A stretch of DNA of 64,000 nt, from the NCBI GenBank assembly GCA_902362435.1, contig CABIWW010000012.1, positions 36,299 through 100,298 on the forward strand. The letters run 5' to 3'. Positions 38,089 to 45,608 of this stretch are shown here, one piece after another. Under the pieces are notes generated by a model. That model saw only the letters and a list, made by a program, of their open reading frames with translations. It had not been told where the DNA came from and did no database searches. Made by a program: the position numbers and the translations under genes. This stretch comes from Eubacteriaceae bacterium (GTDB lineage Bacteria > Bacillota > Clostridia > Peptostreptococcales > Anaerovoracaceae). How positions within the stretch are numbered: the first letter of the stretch is position 1; each line of letters opens with the position of its first letter.

Positions 38089-39495
38089 CTATACATTTAT
38101 GTGCTGCTTCCTCAGCTTGCGACTTATCGTCGACTTGTCTACATGCAGTTTTCTTGCGACTTCAGCGGCATTAGAATATTTTTCGAGATAGCTCATCAGC
38201 ACTTCGCGTTCATACTCATCCATCAGCTCACCGAGAGTCACATTGTCTTCCGCTACGATGCTGTTTGAGTTTCGGCTGCCGGAAAACAACAGGTTCTTGA
38301 CCTGCCTGGCTGTTATGTGCTCGCCGTCATAGCTCACCATCAGTCGTTCTATCATGTTGCGCAGCTCTCTTATATTGCCGTACCACGGAGCATGCGCAAG
38401 CTCATCCAGTGCCTCCTGCGACAGAGTTTTTTTGATATTGTATTCGTCGGAGAATACACATACAAAATACTCTGCCAGTGCCTTTATGTCCTCCTTGCGT
38501 TCCCTGAGCGGCGGTATCTCGACAGGCACGACATTGAGCCTGTAATACAGGTCCTCTCTGAAATCTCCGTTCTTTACGGCTTCCTTGAGATTTACATTGG
38601 TCGCTGCGATTATGCGGACGTTGACCTTGATCGGTTTCTTTCCGCCTACGCGCATCAGCTCCCTTTCCTGCAGCACTCTGAGCAGCTTCGCCTGCAGTCT
38701 GAGCGGTATCTCCGTTATCTCGTCAAGAAACAGCGTTCCCTCATTTGCTATCTCGAACATGCCCGGCTTGCCATTCGAATCCGCACCTGTAAACGCGCCC
38801 TTTTCATAGCCAAACAGCTCTGATTCCAGCAGATTATCGGGGATCGCAGCGCAGTTTATCTTTACGAAAGGCTTGTCGACCCTGTTGCTCATGTTGAATA
38901 TGTAATTGGCTATCACTTCTTTGCCTACACCCGATTCGCCTGATATCAGCACCGTAGTGTCGAGCCTGGCAACACGCCTGACGGTCTGCAGTATATCCTT
39001 CATCTTATCGCTCTTTGCTATTACGTCAGACTTCCTCGACTTGCTCTTCGCACGCAGATACTCGAGTTCCTTCGCCTGCTTTTCCGAAAGCTTTTTAGTC
39101 TCGTCGAGGATCTTTTCCAGGACCTTCGTCTCAGTGATATCTCTTTCTGTACATATCACCAGCTCTATATCATCATCGTTGAAATAGGGGACTGCTGTCA
39201 GATAAAGACTGCCTCCGTTTGCCAGTCTCTGTATCATGCGGCACTCTTTCCGGTCCTCTATCGCCTTGAGCACCGACGACTCGTCCACGTAGCCTACAGC
39301 CTGCAGCTCCTCCATATTCCTGCCAAGGATATCATCGATAGCCATACCGCCTCCGGTACGCTCCGACTCCTCATTTAGCATCAGCACCTTGCCTTCTCCA
39401 TCCGTTATGAAAACGCCGACTTTGAGGGTATTCAATATATTCAGCATCTCCTGATAATGTTCGACGATAAACTGTTTTTCAGTAAACTTTCCCAT
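38089..39495 (-). CDS. PAS-domain sigma-54-dependent transcriptional activator
   Basis: 468 residues, GGGAGG 9 bases before the ATG. N-terminal PAS (VGVFITDGEGKVLMLNEES), a coiled linker (LEKILDETKKLSEKQAKELE), AAA+ with Walker A SGESGVGKE, GAFTGA loop (YEKGAFTGADS) and Walker B LFLDEI, then a Fis-type HTH (NAAEVARKLHVDKSTISRKL). A RocR/TyrR-like activator that senses a small molecule without a kinase. It has its own sigma-54 promoter and sits upstream of the NhaC-CoA-transferase operon. Closely paralogous to the disrupted gene at 56535. Confidence 0.95.
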   Translation of the reverse strand: MGKFTEKQFIVEHYQEMLNILNTLKVGVFITDGEGKVLMLNEESERTGGGMAIDDILGRNMEELQAVGYVDESSVLKAIEDRKECRMIQRLANGGSLYLTAVPYFNDDDIELVICTERDITETKVLEKILDETKKLSEKQAKELEYLRAKSKSRKSDVIAKSDKMKDILQTVRRVARLDTTVLISGESGVGKEVIANYIFNMSNRVDKPFVKINCAAIPDNLLESELFGYEKGAFTGADSNGKPGMFEIANEGTLFLDEITEIPLRLQAKLLRVLQERELMRVGGKKPIKVNVRIIAATNVNLKEAVKNGDFREDLYYRLNVVPVEIPPLRERKEDIKALAEYFVCVFSDEYNIKKTLSQEALDELAHAPWYGNIRELRNMIERLMVSYDGEHITARQVKNLLFSGSRNSNSIVAEDNVTLGELMDEYEREVLMSYLEKYSNAAEVARKLHVDKSTISRKLRKQHINV

Positions 39496-39573
39496 ATTCA
39501 GTTACCTCCCTGACATAGTGTTTCTCAGAATGATTTTTTCCAGAATTGATTTAGAATCGATAGAATTATATGA

Positions 39574-39589
39574 AGCAATTAATGTGCCA
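39574..39589 (-). promoter_or_regulatory. Sigma-54 promoter of the PAS activator gene
   Basis: Minus strand TGGCACATTAATTGCT, perfect GG-N10-GC spacing, about 80-95 bases before the ATG. The activator is thus probably under sigma-54 control itself, perhaps autoregulated. CCAATGCAAAA occurs twice nearby (39587 and 39635) and may be a binding site. Confidence 0.82.
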
Positions 39590-39699
39590 ATGCAAAAATA
39601 TGAGTGTGTGAGTCTTTAAATTATATCAACTTCCAATGCAAAATTGCAACTATTTTGTAACTCATAATGTGTTATAGTCTAGCGGTGCAAATCAACATT

Positions 39700-39735
39700 A
39701 TAATGTAATCAGTAATAATGGAGGGATTACATTAT
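39700..39735 (+). promoter_or_regulatory. Inverted repeat spanning the ribosome binding site and start codon
   Basis: ATAATGTAATC (39700-39710) is a perfect inverse of GATTACATTAT (39725-39735). The 14-base loop holds GGAGG, and the right arm includes the first two bases of the ATG (39734). As DNA it would be a symmetric operator for the ribbon-helix-helix dimer encoded next; as RNA it would put the start codon in a stem. Confidence 0.7.
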
Positions 39736-39916
39736 GGAAAAATTCATCATCACACCGAAGGAAGACAAGACAGTTACAATGACAATAAGGATCGACAAGA
39801 CTCTTCAGGAAGCGTACAACAGCTTATCGCTAAAGACGAACCGCTCGCGCAACGAGCTCATCAATCTGGCTCTGCGCTATGCGCTCAATCATATGGAGGT
39901 AAAAGACAACAGATAA
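39734..39916 (+). CDS. Small ribbon-helix-helix (CopG/Arc-type) DNA-binding protein
   Basis: 60 residues. A beta-strand TVTMTIRIDKTLQEAYNSLS and helices LKTNRSRNELINLALRYAL fit the MetJ/Arc/CopG fold: strand, helix A, turn (TNRS) and helix B. No toxin gene follows; the next feature is a terminator, so it is a solitary regulator rather than an antitoxin. It probably binds the inverted repeat over its own start. Confidence 0.8.
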   Translation: MEKFIITPKEDKTVTMTIRIDKTLQEAYNSLSLKTNRSRNELINLALRYALNHMEVKDNR

Positions 39917-39931
39917 TTTACATAGCAAAAA

Positions 39932-39976
39932 GAGCAGCGCTGCCTATCTACCATGTGACAGGCTGCTCATTTTTTA
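39932..39976 (+). terminator. Terminator of the ribbon-helix-helix gene
   Basis: GAGCAGC (39932-39938) pairs with GCTGCTC (39962-39968) and is followed by TTTTTTAT. On the minus strand it also faces the amidohydrolase stop. Confidence 0.8.
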
Positions 39977-40037
39977 TTATGCATGAAAACAGACGACCGG
40001 ATATCCCGCTCGCCCGTCTTCAGTTAATGTTTGTTTA

Positions 40038-41645
40038 TCAGGAATTGTAAACTATATTTCCATTTACGATCGTCATGATGACCTTCATGTCGAACATAGC
40101 CTGTCTGTCTGTTGCGCATTCAAACAGATTATGCTCAGTAATCACCATATCAGCCAGCTTACCTACACCTATCGTGCCCAGCTCGTGCTCTCTGTGAGCT
40201 GCATACGCTCCTCCGAGTGTATATGCCTTGAGTGATTCGTGAATGCTCACTCTCTCACCCGGATTCCATCCGCCCTGAGGCTCACCCTCATTGGTAAGTC
40301 TCGTCACTGATCTGAATATCCCTCTGAACGGGGAAACATCTACTACAGGGCAGTCTGTGCCGTATGCCAGCACTCCGCCCGTCTTCCTTATGGACTCGAA
40401 CGGCCACGAATACTTCATTCGCTCTTCGCCAAGTATCTTGTGGAACGGATGCTGATCGAAATCATATTTAGGCATATGCTCAGGCTGAACAGATGCTACC
40501 ACTCCCAGATTCCCGAAACGAGGGATATCCGCAGGATCCATGGATTCGAGATGCTCTACGCAGTGTCTCAGATCCTTGCGTCCGTAAAGTCTGTACGCTT
40601 CCTCGACAGCATCCAGACACAGCCTTGCTCCGGCATCTCCGCAGGCATGAACTCTCGTCTGTATACCTGCCTTATGAAAATCGCATACTTCCTTTATGAA
40701 AGTCTCTGGATCTCTCATCGGCGAGCCTTTTTCTCCCGGCATATCTGAATAGTCATCCAGCATATAGCCTGAATATCCCTGCGGCGTGCCGTCTATGAAT
40801 GCCTTTACGCCATTGCATCTCAGCATCGGGCTGTTATACGTTTTCATTCTCTCCAGTACGCTCTCCAGACCCTCATCGAACATAGGGTAAAAATGCACTC
40901 TTGCTGTCAGTTCACCTTTGTCCTCGAGTATCTTGTATCCGGCTTCTCTCACCGGTCCGGCGCCGGCAACATCGCCGAGCGCTGTGATGCCGTATCTGTT
41001 GGCTGACTTGATGAAGGTCTTGCTGTACTCAGCGATCTCTTCATCCGTTATCGTTTCGAATAACTTTTCCTGCATCTTGACAGCAGCCATCTCATGCACA
41101 TAGCCGTCCGGCTCGCTGTCTTCATATCTGCTATATGAGCCATTCAAAGGATCCGGTGTATTCTTGTCTATGCCAAACATCCTCAGTGTCGCACTGTTGA
41201 CCCATGCCCCATGGCATTCCTTATTGATCAGGAATACAGGAACATTCGGAAAATACTTGTCCAGGCTTTCCTTCGTAGGATTCTTATGACCCGGCCACAA
41301 CAACGGATCCCATGCTCCACCCATTATGAGTCTCTTGTTCTTGTTATCCTTGTGCAGCTGGCACAGATATCTGGCAGCCTCTTCTTCTGATTTCATATAT
41401 CTCAGTATTCCATCCATCTCGAGGAGTCCTGCACTTACAAGGTGAACATGAAAATCATTGAATCCCGGCATTATGAAATTGTTGTACACGTCGAATATCT
41501 CCGTGCTCGTATCGATATATTTCTTTCCTTCAGATTCAGTGCCTACAAAGATTATCCTGTCTTCATCCGTTATGACATAGCCGTCTATCAGCTGATCCGA
41601 GACTGCTGTGTATATGTTCTTACACCTAAATGCTTTTTTACTCAT
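40038..41645 (-). CDS. YtcJ-like amidohydrolase (amidohydrolase_3)
   Basis: 535 residues. Metal ligands of the TIM-barrel are visible: HxH in GFNDFHVHLVSAG, His in TRVHACGDAG and HCVEHLESM, and the late Asp in LAYGTDCPVVDVSP. A beta-sandwich N-terminus carries PGFNDFH. Members hydrolyse N-acyl or amide bonds, often of N-acyl amino acids or cyclic imides. Last gene of a sigma-54 operon with a symporter, so an imported amide is the likely substrate. Confidence 0.88.
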   Translation of the reverse strand: MSKKAFRCKNIYTAVSDQLIDGYVITDEDRIIFVGTESEGKKYIDTSTEIFDVYNNFIMPGFNDFHVHLVSAGLLEMDGILRYMKSEEEAARYLCQLHKDNKNKRLIMGGAWDPLLWPGHKNPTKESLDKYFPNVPVFLINKECHGAWVNSATLRMFGIDKNTPDPLNGSYSRYEDSEPDGYVHEMAAVKMQEKLFETITDEEIAEYSKTFIKSANRYGITALGDVAGAGPVREAGYKILEDKGELTARVHFYPMFDEGLESVLERMKTYNSPMLRCNGVKAFIDGTPQGYSGYMLDDYSDMPGEKGSPMRDPETFIKEVCDFHKAGIQTRVHACGDAGARLCLDAVEEAYRLYGRKDLRHCVEHLESMDPADIPRFGNLGVVASVQPEHMPKYDFDQHPFHKILGEERMKYSWPFESIRKTGGVLAYGTDCPVVDVSPFRGIFRSVTRLTNEGEPQGGWNPGERVSIHESLKAYTLGGAYAAHREHELGTIGVGKLADMVITEHNLFECATDRQAMFDMKVIMTIVNGNIVYNS

Positions 41646-41659
41646 TCTTTATGGCTCTC

Positions 41660-41884
41660 CTATTCTTCTTCCTCTTCTACGGACAGTACGCCCTTCTTTA
41701 TTTCCATCAGATAAAGGATACCACATACCGGCCCGAAACAAATAGCAATCGCTGCAAGAACTACCGGCAGCAGTACAGATGACTGCATGATAACACCTGC
41801 TCCTATTATGATCGATGCGATAACAGTTACTATCGTCCAGAAGTATGCAAGCTTCTGTTTCCTTGCTTCTGCTTTATTATCCAT
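41660..41884 (-). CDS. Small two-helix membrane protein accompanying the symporter
   Basis: 74 residues, GGAGG before the ATG, 11 bases after the symporter stop. Two hydrophobic segments (FWTIVTVIASIIIGAGVIM and LLPVVLAAIAICFGPVCGILYL) with a charged N-terminus and acidic tail (SVEEEEE). Small partners of this size accompany several sodium symporters. No named family recognised. Confidence 0.65.
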   Translation of the reverse strand: MDNKAEARKQKLAYFWTIVTVIASIIIGAGVIMQSSVLLPVVLAAIAICFGPVCGILYLMEIKKGVLSVEEEEE

Positions 41885-41895
41885 TACAGACCTCC

Positions 41896-43335
41896 TTATG
41901 CACTTAACTGCGCGTTTTCTTTATAAGTAGCCTTAGCAATAACCACATAAACTACGATGCTGAAGATGATACATGCAAGGTTCGTAGGTATGCCTGCCGG
42001 GCACTGAAGTATGAACTGCCAAACCATGTACATAACGATTGCAAGCAGCAGACTCCAGAAACCTGCAGCTGCAGTTTTCTTCTTGTAAAAGAGTCCGAAC
42101 ATGAGTGGTACAAAGAATGCTGCTACCTGGAATCCTCCGATGTAGTAGTAAGCCTTTGAAATACCATCCTGCCAGAAATACGTAGCGAATATGATAATTA
42201 TTCCTATTGCTGCAATAACTACCTTTGTAGCCACTACTTCGCCCTTGTCTGTGAGGTTCTTGTTTATGAAGCCTCTGTAGATATCGTGAACGACAACTGC
42301 ACCTGCAATCAGATAGTCTGCACTTACTGTAGACATTACTGCAGACAGCAGTGCTGCAACGAACAACCCTCTAAGACCGATAGGCAGTGTTTCGAATACG
42401 ATAGCCCAGAATGCCTGTGAAGGTGACTCTGCCGCTACCTCAGGATACTGAACAAGGGCAGCCATTCCTGCCAGTACCATGATAGTGCTGAATGCTACAC
42501 TGAACAGCATGATACACGAATATGAAACCTTGATGTCTCCTCCTGACTTCGATGATCCGAATCTCTGGTACGACTGTGAATTAGCGTACATAGCAACAGC
42601 GCCTATAGCCCACGAAAGCATTTCCATACCACTGAGACCGCCTGAAGGTGATGTCAGGTTTGGATCTATTGTATGAGCCTGCTCGAATATCGGTGCGAAT
42701 CCGTCAAAATGCATGAACATACCTACGCAGAGCACGCCTGCTGCGATCGACATGATAACGAACTGTACCATATCTGTAACAGCAAGTCCGAACATGCCTG
42801 AAAGTGAAGTATATCCTACTATTATAAGCCCTAAGATTATGAATGCCACCCACATGTTTATTCCTGTAACATATGAGATGACCTGTCCGCCTGCTGTGAG
42901 CAGTGCAGCCTCATACAGTACCGGACAAAGCATTCCGATAGCCATGATCAGTTTAGTGTTTCTGCTGTACATGTATTCCATAAGGTCAGGCATCGTGATT
43001 ACCCAGTCAGGCATCCTGTCTCTTACGAGAGGTCCGATCCACAGTGCCAGCGGCAGTCTGAGTATCGTATTAGGAATAACGTATATGAAGAGTATACATA
43101 TACCCATCGTGGTACCGCACTCAGCCAGTCCTACGATCGACCATGAATCGATCCAGCTCGCTGCACCTACACCGATCAGCACCGGTATAGTCAGTCGTCT
43201 TGCTGCTACGAAGTAGCTCTTCATATTCTTGCTTGCACGTCTTCTCATCGTGAGTCCGACAGCAATGATAAAAACAAAGTATAGAACGATTACACCCCAG
43301 TCCAGTCCAGACCACATTTTGGTAAAATCTATCAT
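41896..43335 (-). CDS. Sodium:solute symporter (SSS family)
   Basis: 479 residues, 13 hydrophobic segments, GGAGGG before the ATG. YFVAARRLTIPVLIGVGAASW, GYTSLSGMFGLAVTDMVQF and the late SAVMSTVSADYLIAGAVVVHDIY (Na2-site Ser region) are family signatures. It uses the Na+ gradient to import a solute, presumably the substrate of the amidohydrolase or dehydrogenase-like enzyme in the operon. Confidence 0.92.
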   Translation of the reverse strand: MIDFTKMWSGLDWGVIVLYFVFIIAVGLTMRRRASKNMKSYFVAARRLTIPVLIGVGAASWIDSWSIVGLAECGTTMGICILFIYVIPNTILRLPLALWIGPLVRDRMPDWVITMPDLMEYMYSRNTKLIMAIGMLCPVLYEAALLTAGGQVISYVTGINMWVAFIILGLIIVGYTSLSGMFGLAVTDMVQFVIMSIAAGVLCVGMFMHFDGFAPIFEQAHTIDPNLTSPSGGLSGMEMLSWAIGAVAMYANSQSYQRFGSSKSGGDIKVSYSCIMLFSVAFSTIMVLAGMAALVQYPEVAAESPSQAFWAIVFETLPIGLRGLFVAALLSAVMSTVSADYLIAGAVVVHDIYRGFINKNLTDKGEVVATKVVIAAIGIIIIFATYFWQDGISKAYYYIGGFQVAAFFVPLMFGLFYKKKTAAAGFWSLLLAIVMYMVWQFILQCPAGIPTNLACIIFSIVVYVVIAKATYKENAQLSA

Positions 43336-43364
43336 ATCATTCCCTCCGTAAATAATTCCTTGAA

Positions 43365-43979
43365 TCAGGATTTGTGTTCGACACGGTATTTGAGCCCCAG
43401 GATATGTTCGCTCTGAATACCGAATTCATCGAGATACACATATCTCTTGTTTAAATTCTCGTTTCTGTAAATAACTCCAAGTTCAATTGCGGGTCTATAA
43501 AAATTCTGTCTGTTGATCAGTTTAAGGTCTCCCTGTTTACCGTAAAACCGTTTCATTATCTTCATCTGAATATGCTGCTCTGTCTGTCTGAAGATTTCTT
43601 CATCCTGCACATTCGTACGGATCAGTTGTCTGTCTTCGCTTTTTTTCCTGCTCACGAGCTTCAGATCTCCACTCTCGTAAATGTCGTACTGAATAGGATG
43701 CATCTCGTTGAGGTCAAAGACTACAGCAACCTTCCCCTCACGTGCAGGACCTTTCTTCCTAAAGTAAGCATTTCTGCTGAGGGTATAATGATAAACCAGA
43801 TAGCAATACGGTACCCAAACGTCTCTCATGGAATCGATTTCAAATTTTATTAGAGGTTTGCCGAAGATGCTGCCGTGCAAAAGCTTCACCTTTTCTTCAA
43901 CAGCATCCTCGCTGCTGCGTACTATGTCAGTATGCATGAAATTACTTTGCATCTTTTTTTCATTCAACCGTTTTACCAT
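43365..43979 (-). CDS. Protein of unknown function in the sigma-54 operon
   Basis: 204 residues with AGGTGG before the ATG. It is soluble and rich in charged residues and tyrosine (WVPYCYLVYHYTLSRNAYF), with no signal peptide and no motif I recognise. It lies 29 bases upstream of the symporter and 39 bases after the dehydrogenase-like gene, so it is very probably part of the same pathway or its local regulator. Confidence 0.7.
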   Translation of the reverse strand: MVKRLNEKKMQSNFMHTDIVRSSEDAVEEKVKLLHGSIFGKPLIKFEIDSMRDVWVPYCYLVYHYTLSRNAYFRKKGPAREGKVAVVFDLNEMHPIQYDIYESGDLKLVSRKKSEDRQLIRTNVQDEEIFRQTEQHIQMKIMKRFYGKQGDLKLINRQNFYRPAIELGVIYRNENLNKRYVYLDEFGIQSEHILGLKYRVEHKS

Positions 43980-44018
43980 ATCGCCACCTGATTCAACCTT
44001 TCCAGTTTTTGAAGTAAA

Positions 44019-45248
44019 CTATCCTTCTATCACGCTTTCTTTCCACTTGTAAGGATATCCGGTATCCATCATTCTCTTGAGGAAATCGTCAGGATCAAGT
44101 TCATCCGAGAACACGATGCCTTTCTTCAGGTCTGTGTCTCCGAGGATCGTAGTTCCTATAGCGAGCGGCAGTGCTACATATACGAGCGCTGTTCCGTACA
44201 ATCTCTTGAGCTCAGGGCCGGGAGCATTCATTTTAGGGCAGTTTGCCTTGTAAGTAACTTTCTTTCCGTCCTTTTCACCACTGACTTCAACAATAAGTTC
44301 TATGAATGCTCTCTTGTCGGCTTCTGCAAGCTCTTCTTCTGTTGCTCCAAAAATGTTGTTCTGCGGAGGCGGAACCATTGCTGCAACTACATCTATAGGT
44401 GCGACTTCTACATCGCCTACCTTCACTTTTTCCTGCGAGCATAACCCTGAAGCGTAGAACATTGCCGGCTGGTACATCATGTAATACTTGAAGTCCAGAT
44501 CCTTTACGCCTTTGAAAGTAGCCGGCATGCTGTATATCTCTTCATGAGAATGGTGCGTAACAGGCAGTGTTCCTACCGGTTCAGGGAAATCGCACATTTC
44601 GATTCCTCCGAATGGCGGATACTTCACATATTTGCCGTCTTCCAGTGCATATGTCGATGATGCACAGTCAACGAGCGCCTGTTTTGGCGACCATCCCGGA
44701 TTCCATGGGCGGAGTACCCAGTCATAAGGTCCTTCTCCCGGAACCAGATTAGCTTTACCTATTCTCATCTTGATGCTGTCTACTGTATCCAGCTTGTTTG
44801 CAAATTTTCTTGCCAGAACGTTTGTCATTCCCGGAGCGAATCCGCATCCGAAGAGTGCTGTAAGTCCTGCTTCTTTGAATTCCTTGCAAAGTGTGAGTTC
44901 ATCAACAGATTTTCCTTCCAGGAACTCGTCCCAGTAAGGAGCATCGAATGCAGTATTGATATAGTTTGCTCCTGCCTTTAAAGCTCCCTTCATAACGTAA
45001 GTTACCATCCAGGGCATAACCATATCTACTACTACATCTACACCTTCAGCTGCTTTTGCAACGTCATCAGGGTCTGTTGCGTTTACTGAACCAGTCTTCA
45101 CTTTAGAGCTTCCGATTTTATCTGCAACGGCTTTTGCGGTTTCTTCTTTTAAATCCACGAGCCTTATTTCTTCTACTGCTTCCTGTCTTGCGAGGATCGA
45201 TGCACAAGCACCGCCCTGACCGCCTGCTCCTACGATCAATACTTTCAT
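44019..45248 (-). CDS. Saccharopine dehydrogenase family protein
   Basis: 409 residues, AAGGAGG before the ATG. Rossmann start MKVLIVGAGGQGGACASILAR, then VDLKEETAKAVADKIG, GVDVVVDMVMPWMVTYVMKGAL and the FGCGFAPGMTNVLARKFA segment of the saccharopine dehydrogenase C-terminal domain. NAD(P)-dependent; family members act on amino-acid/oxo-acid secondary amines or carboxynorspermidine. First gene behind a sigma-54 promoter. Confidence 0.88.
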   Translation of the reverse strand: MKVLIVGAGGQGGACASILARQEAVEEIRLVDLKEETAKAVADKIGSSKVKTGSVNATDPDDVAKAAEGVDVVVDMVMPWMVTYVMKGALKAGANYINTAFDAPYWDEFLEGKSVDELTLCKEFKEAGLTALFGCGFAPGMTNVLARKFANKLDTVDSIKMRIGKANLVPGEGPYDWVLRPWNPGWSPKQALVDCASSTYALEDGKYVKYPPFGGIEMCDFPEPVGTLPVTHHSHEEIYSMPATFKGVKDLDFKYYMMYQPAMFYASGLCSQEKVKVGDVEVAPIDVVAAMVPPPQNNIFGATEEELAEADKRAFIELIVEVSGEKDGKKVTYKANCPKMNAPGPELKRLYGTALVYVALPLAIGTTILGDTDLKKGIVFSDELDPDDFLKRMMDTGYPYKWKESVIEG

Positions 45249-45310
45249 GTTATAAGTCCTCCTTCATATATTTGATAGGATCCTTTTTGTATCGCGATGC
45301 AAATATATAA

Positions 45311-45326
45311 AGCAAAAGGCGTGCCA
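45311..45326 (-). promoter_or_regulatory. Sigma-54 promoter of the dehydrogenase-symporter-amidohydrolase operon
   Basis: Minus strand TGGCACGCCTTTTGCT, a perfect -24/-12 element with GG-N10-GC. About 63-78 bases before the ATG. Its likely activator is the PAS/sigma-54 gene now cut in two by the mobile element (45539-45604 and 56602-57932). Confidence 0.88.
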
Positions 45327-45346
45327 ACTTGTGAGCTGTTTTTTAG

Positions 45347-45534
45347 AAACGTTGAATTTCCAACGTTCTATGGGTTTAATTATACTGTAAAGTCACACTA
45401 TTTCGCATATTTTTTCTTCAAAAACATCAAAAACAGGGTATTTCGTTTCATTTTTAAAACAAAATGCCCCATTTTTGGTTTTTTACCGTCTTTTTTGTTT
45501 CATTTTTAAAATACTGCAGTTCCATTTCTGAAAC
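45347..45534. promoter_or_regulatory. Upstream region with candidate activator sites
   Basis: No gene. AACGTTG-N6-CAACGTT (45347-45366) is a perfect 7+7 palindrome just upstream of the sigma-54 promoter. Further out, GTTTCATTTTTAAAA occurs twice (45439 and 45498) and ATTTCTGAAAC once (45524-45534); the last resembles the site at 37870 upstream of the paralogous operon. Confidence 0.45.
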
Positions 45535-45538
45535 CATG

Positions 45539-45604
45539 CTATTCAAGGCCGTATTTCTTCATTCGTCGTGACAATGTTGATTTATTGACATTCAGCGCAC
45601 GTCC
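45539..45604 (-). pseudogene. Severed C-terminal end (DNA-binding helix) of the PAS/sigma-54 activator
   Basis: Read leftward, the frame gives GRALNVNKSTLSRRMKKYGLE and a TAG stop, the second half of a Fis-type HTH homologous to ARKLHVDKSTISRKLRKQH of the activator at 38089. It has no start of its own. Joined at GGACG to the truncated gene at 56602, it restores ASDV-GRALNVNKST without a break. The mobile element between them is the cause of the split. Confidence 0.93.
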
Positions 45605-45608
45605 GACT

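Noticed and set aside
39734..39976. Ribbon-helix-helix gene as the antitoxin of a toxin-antitoxin pair
   Set aside because: A terminator follows directly and no toxin-sized frame is on the same strand.
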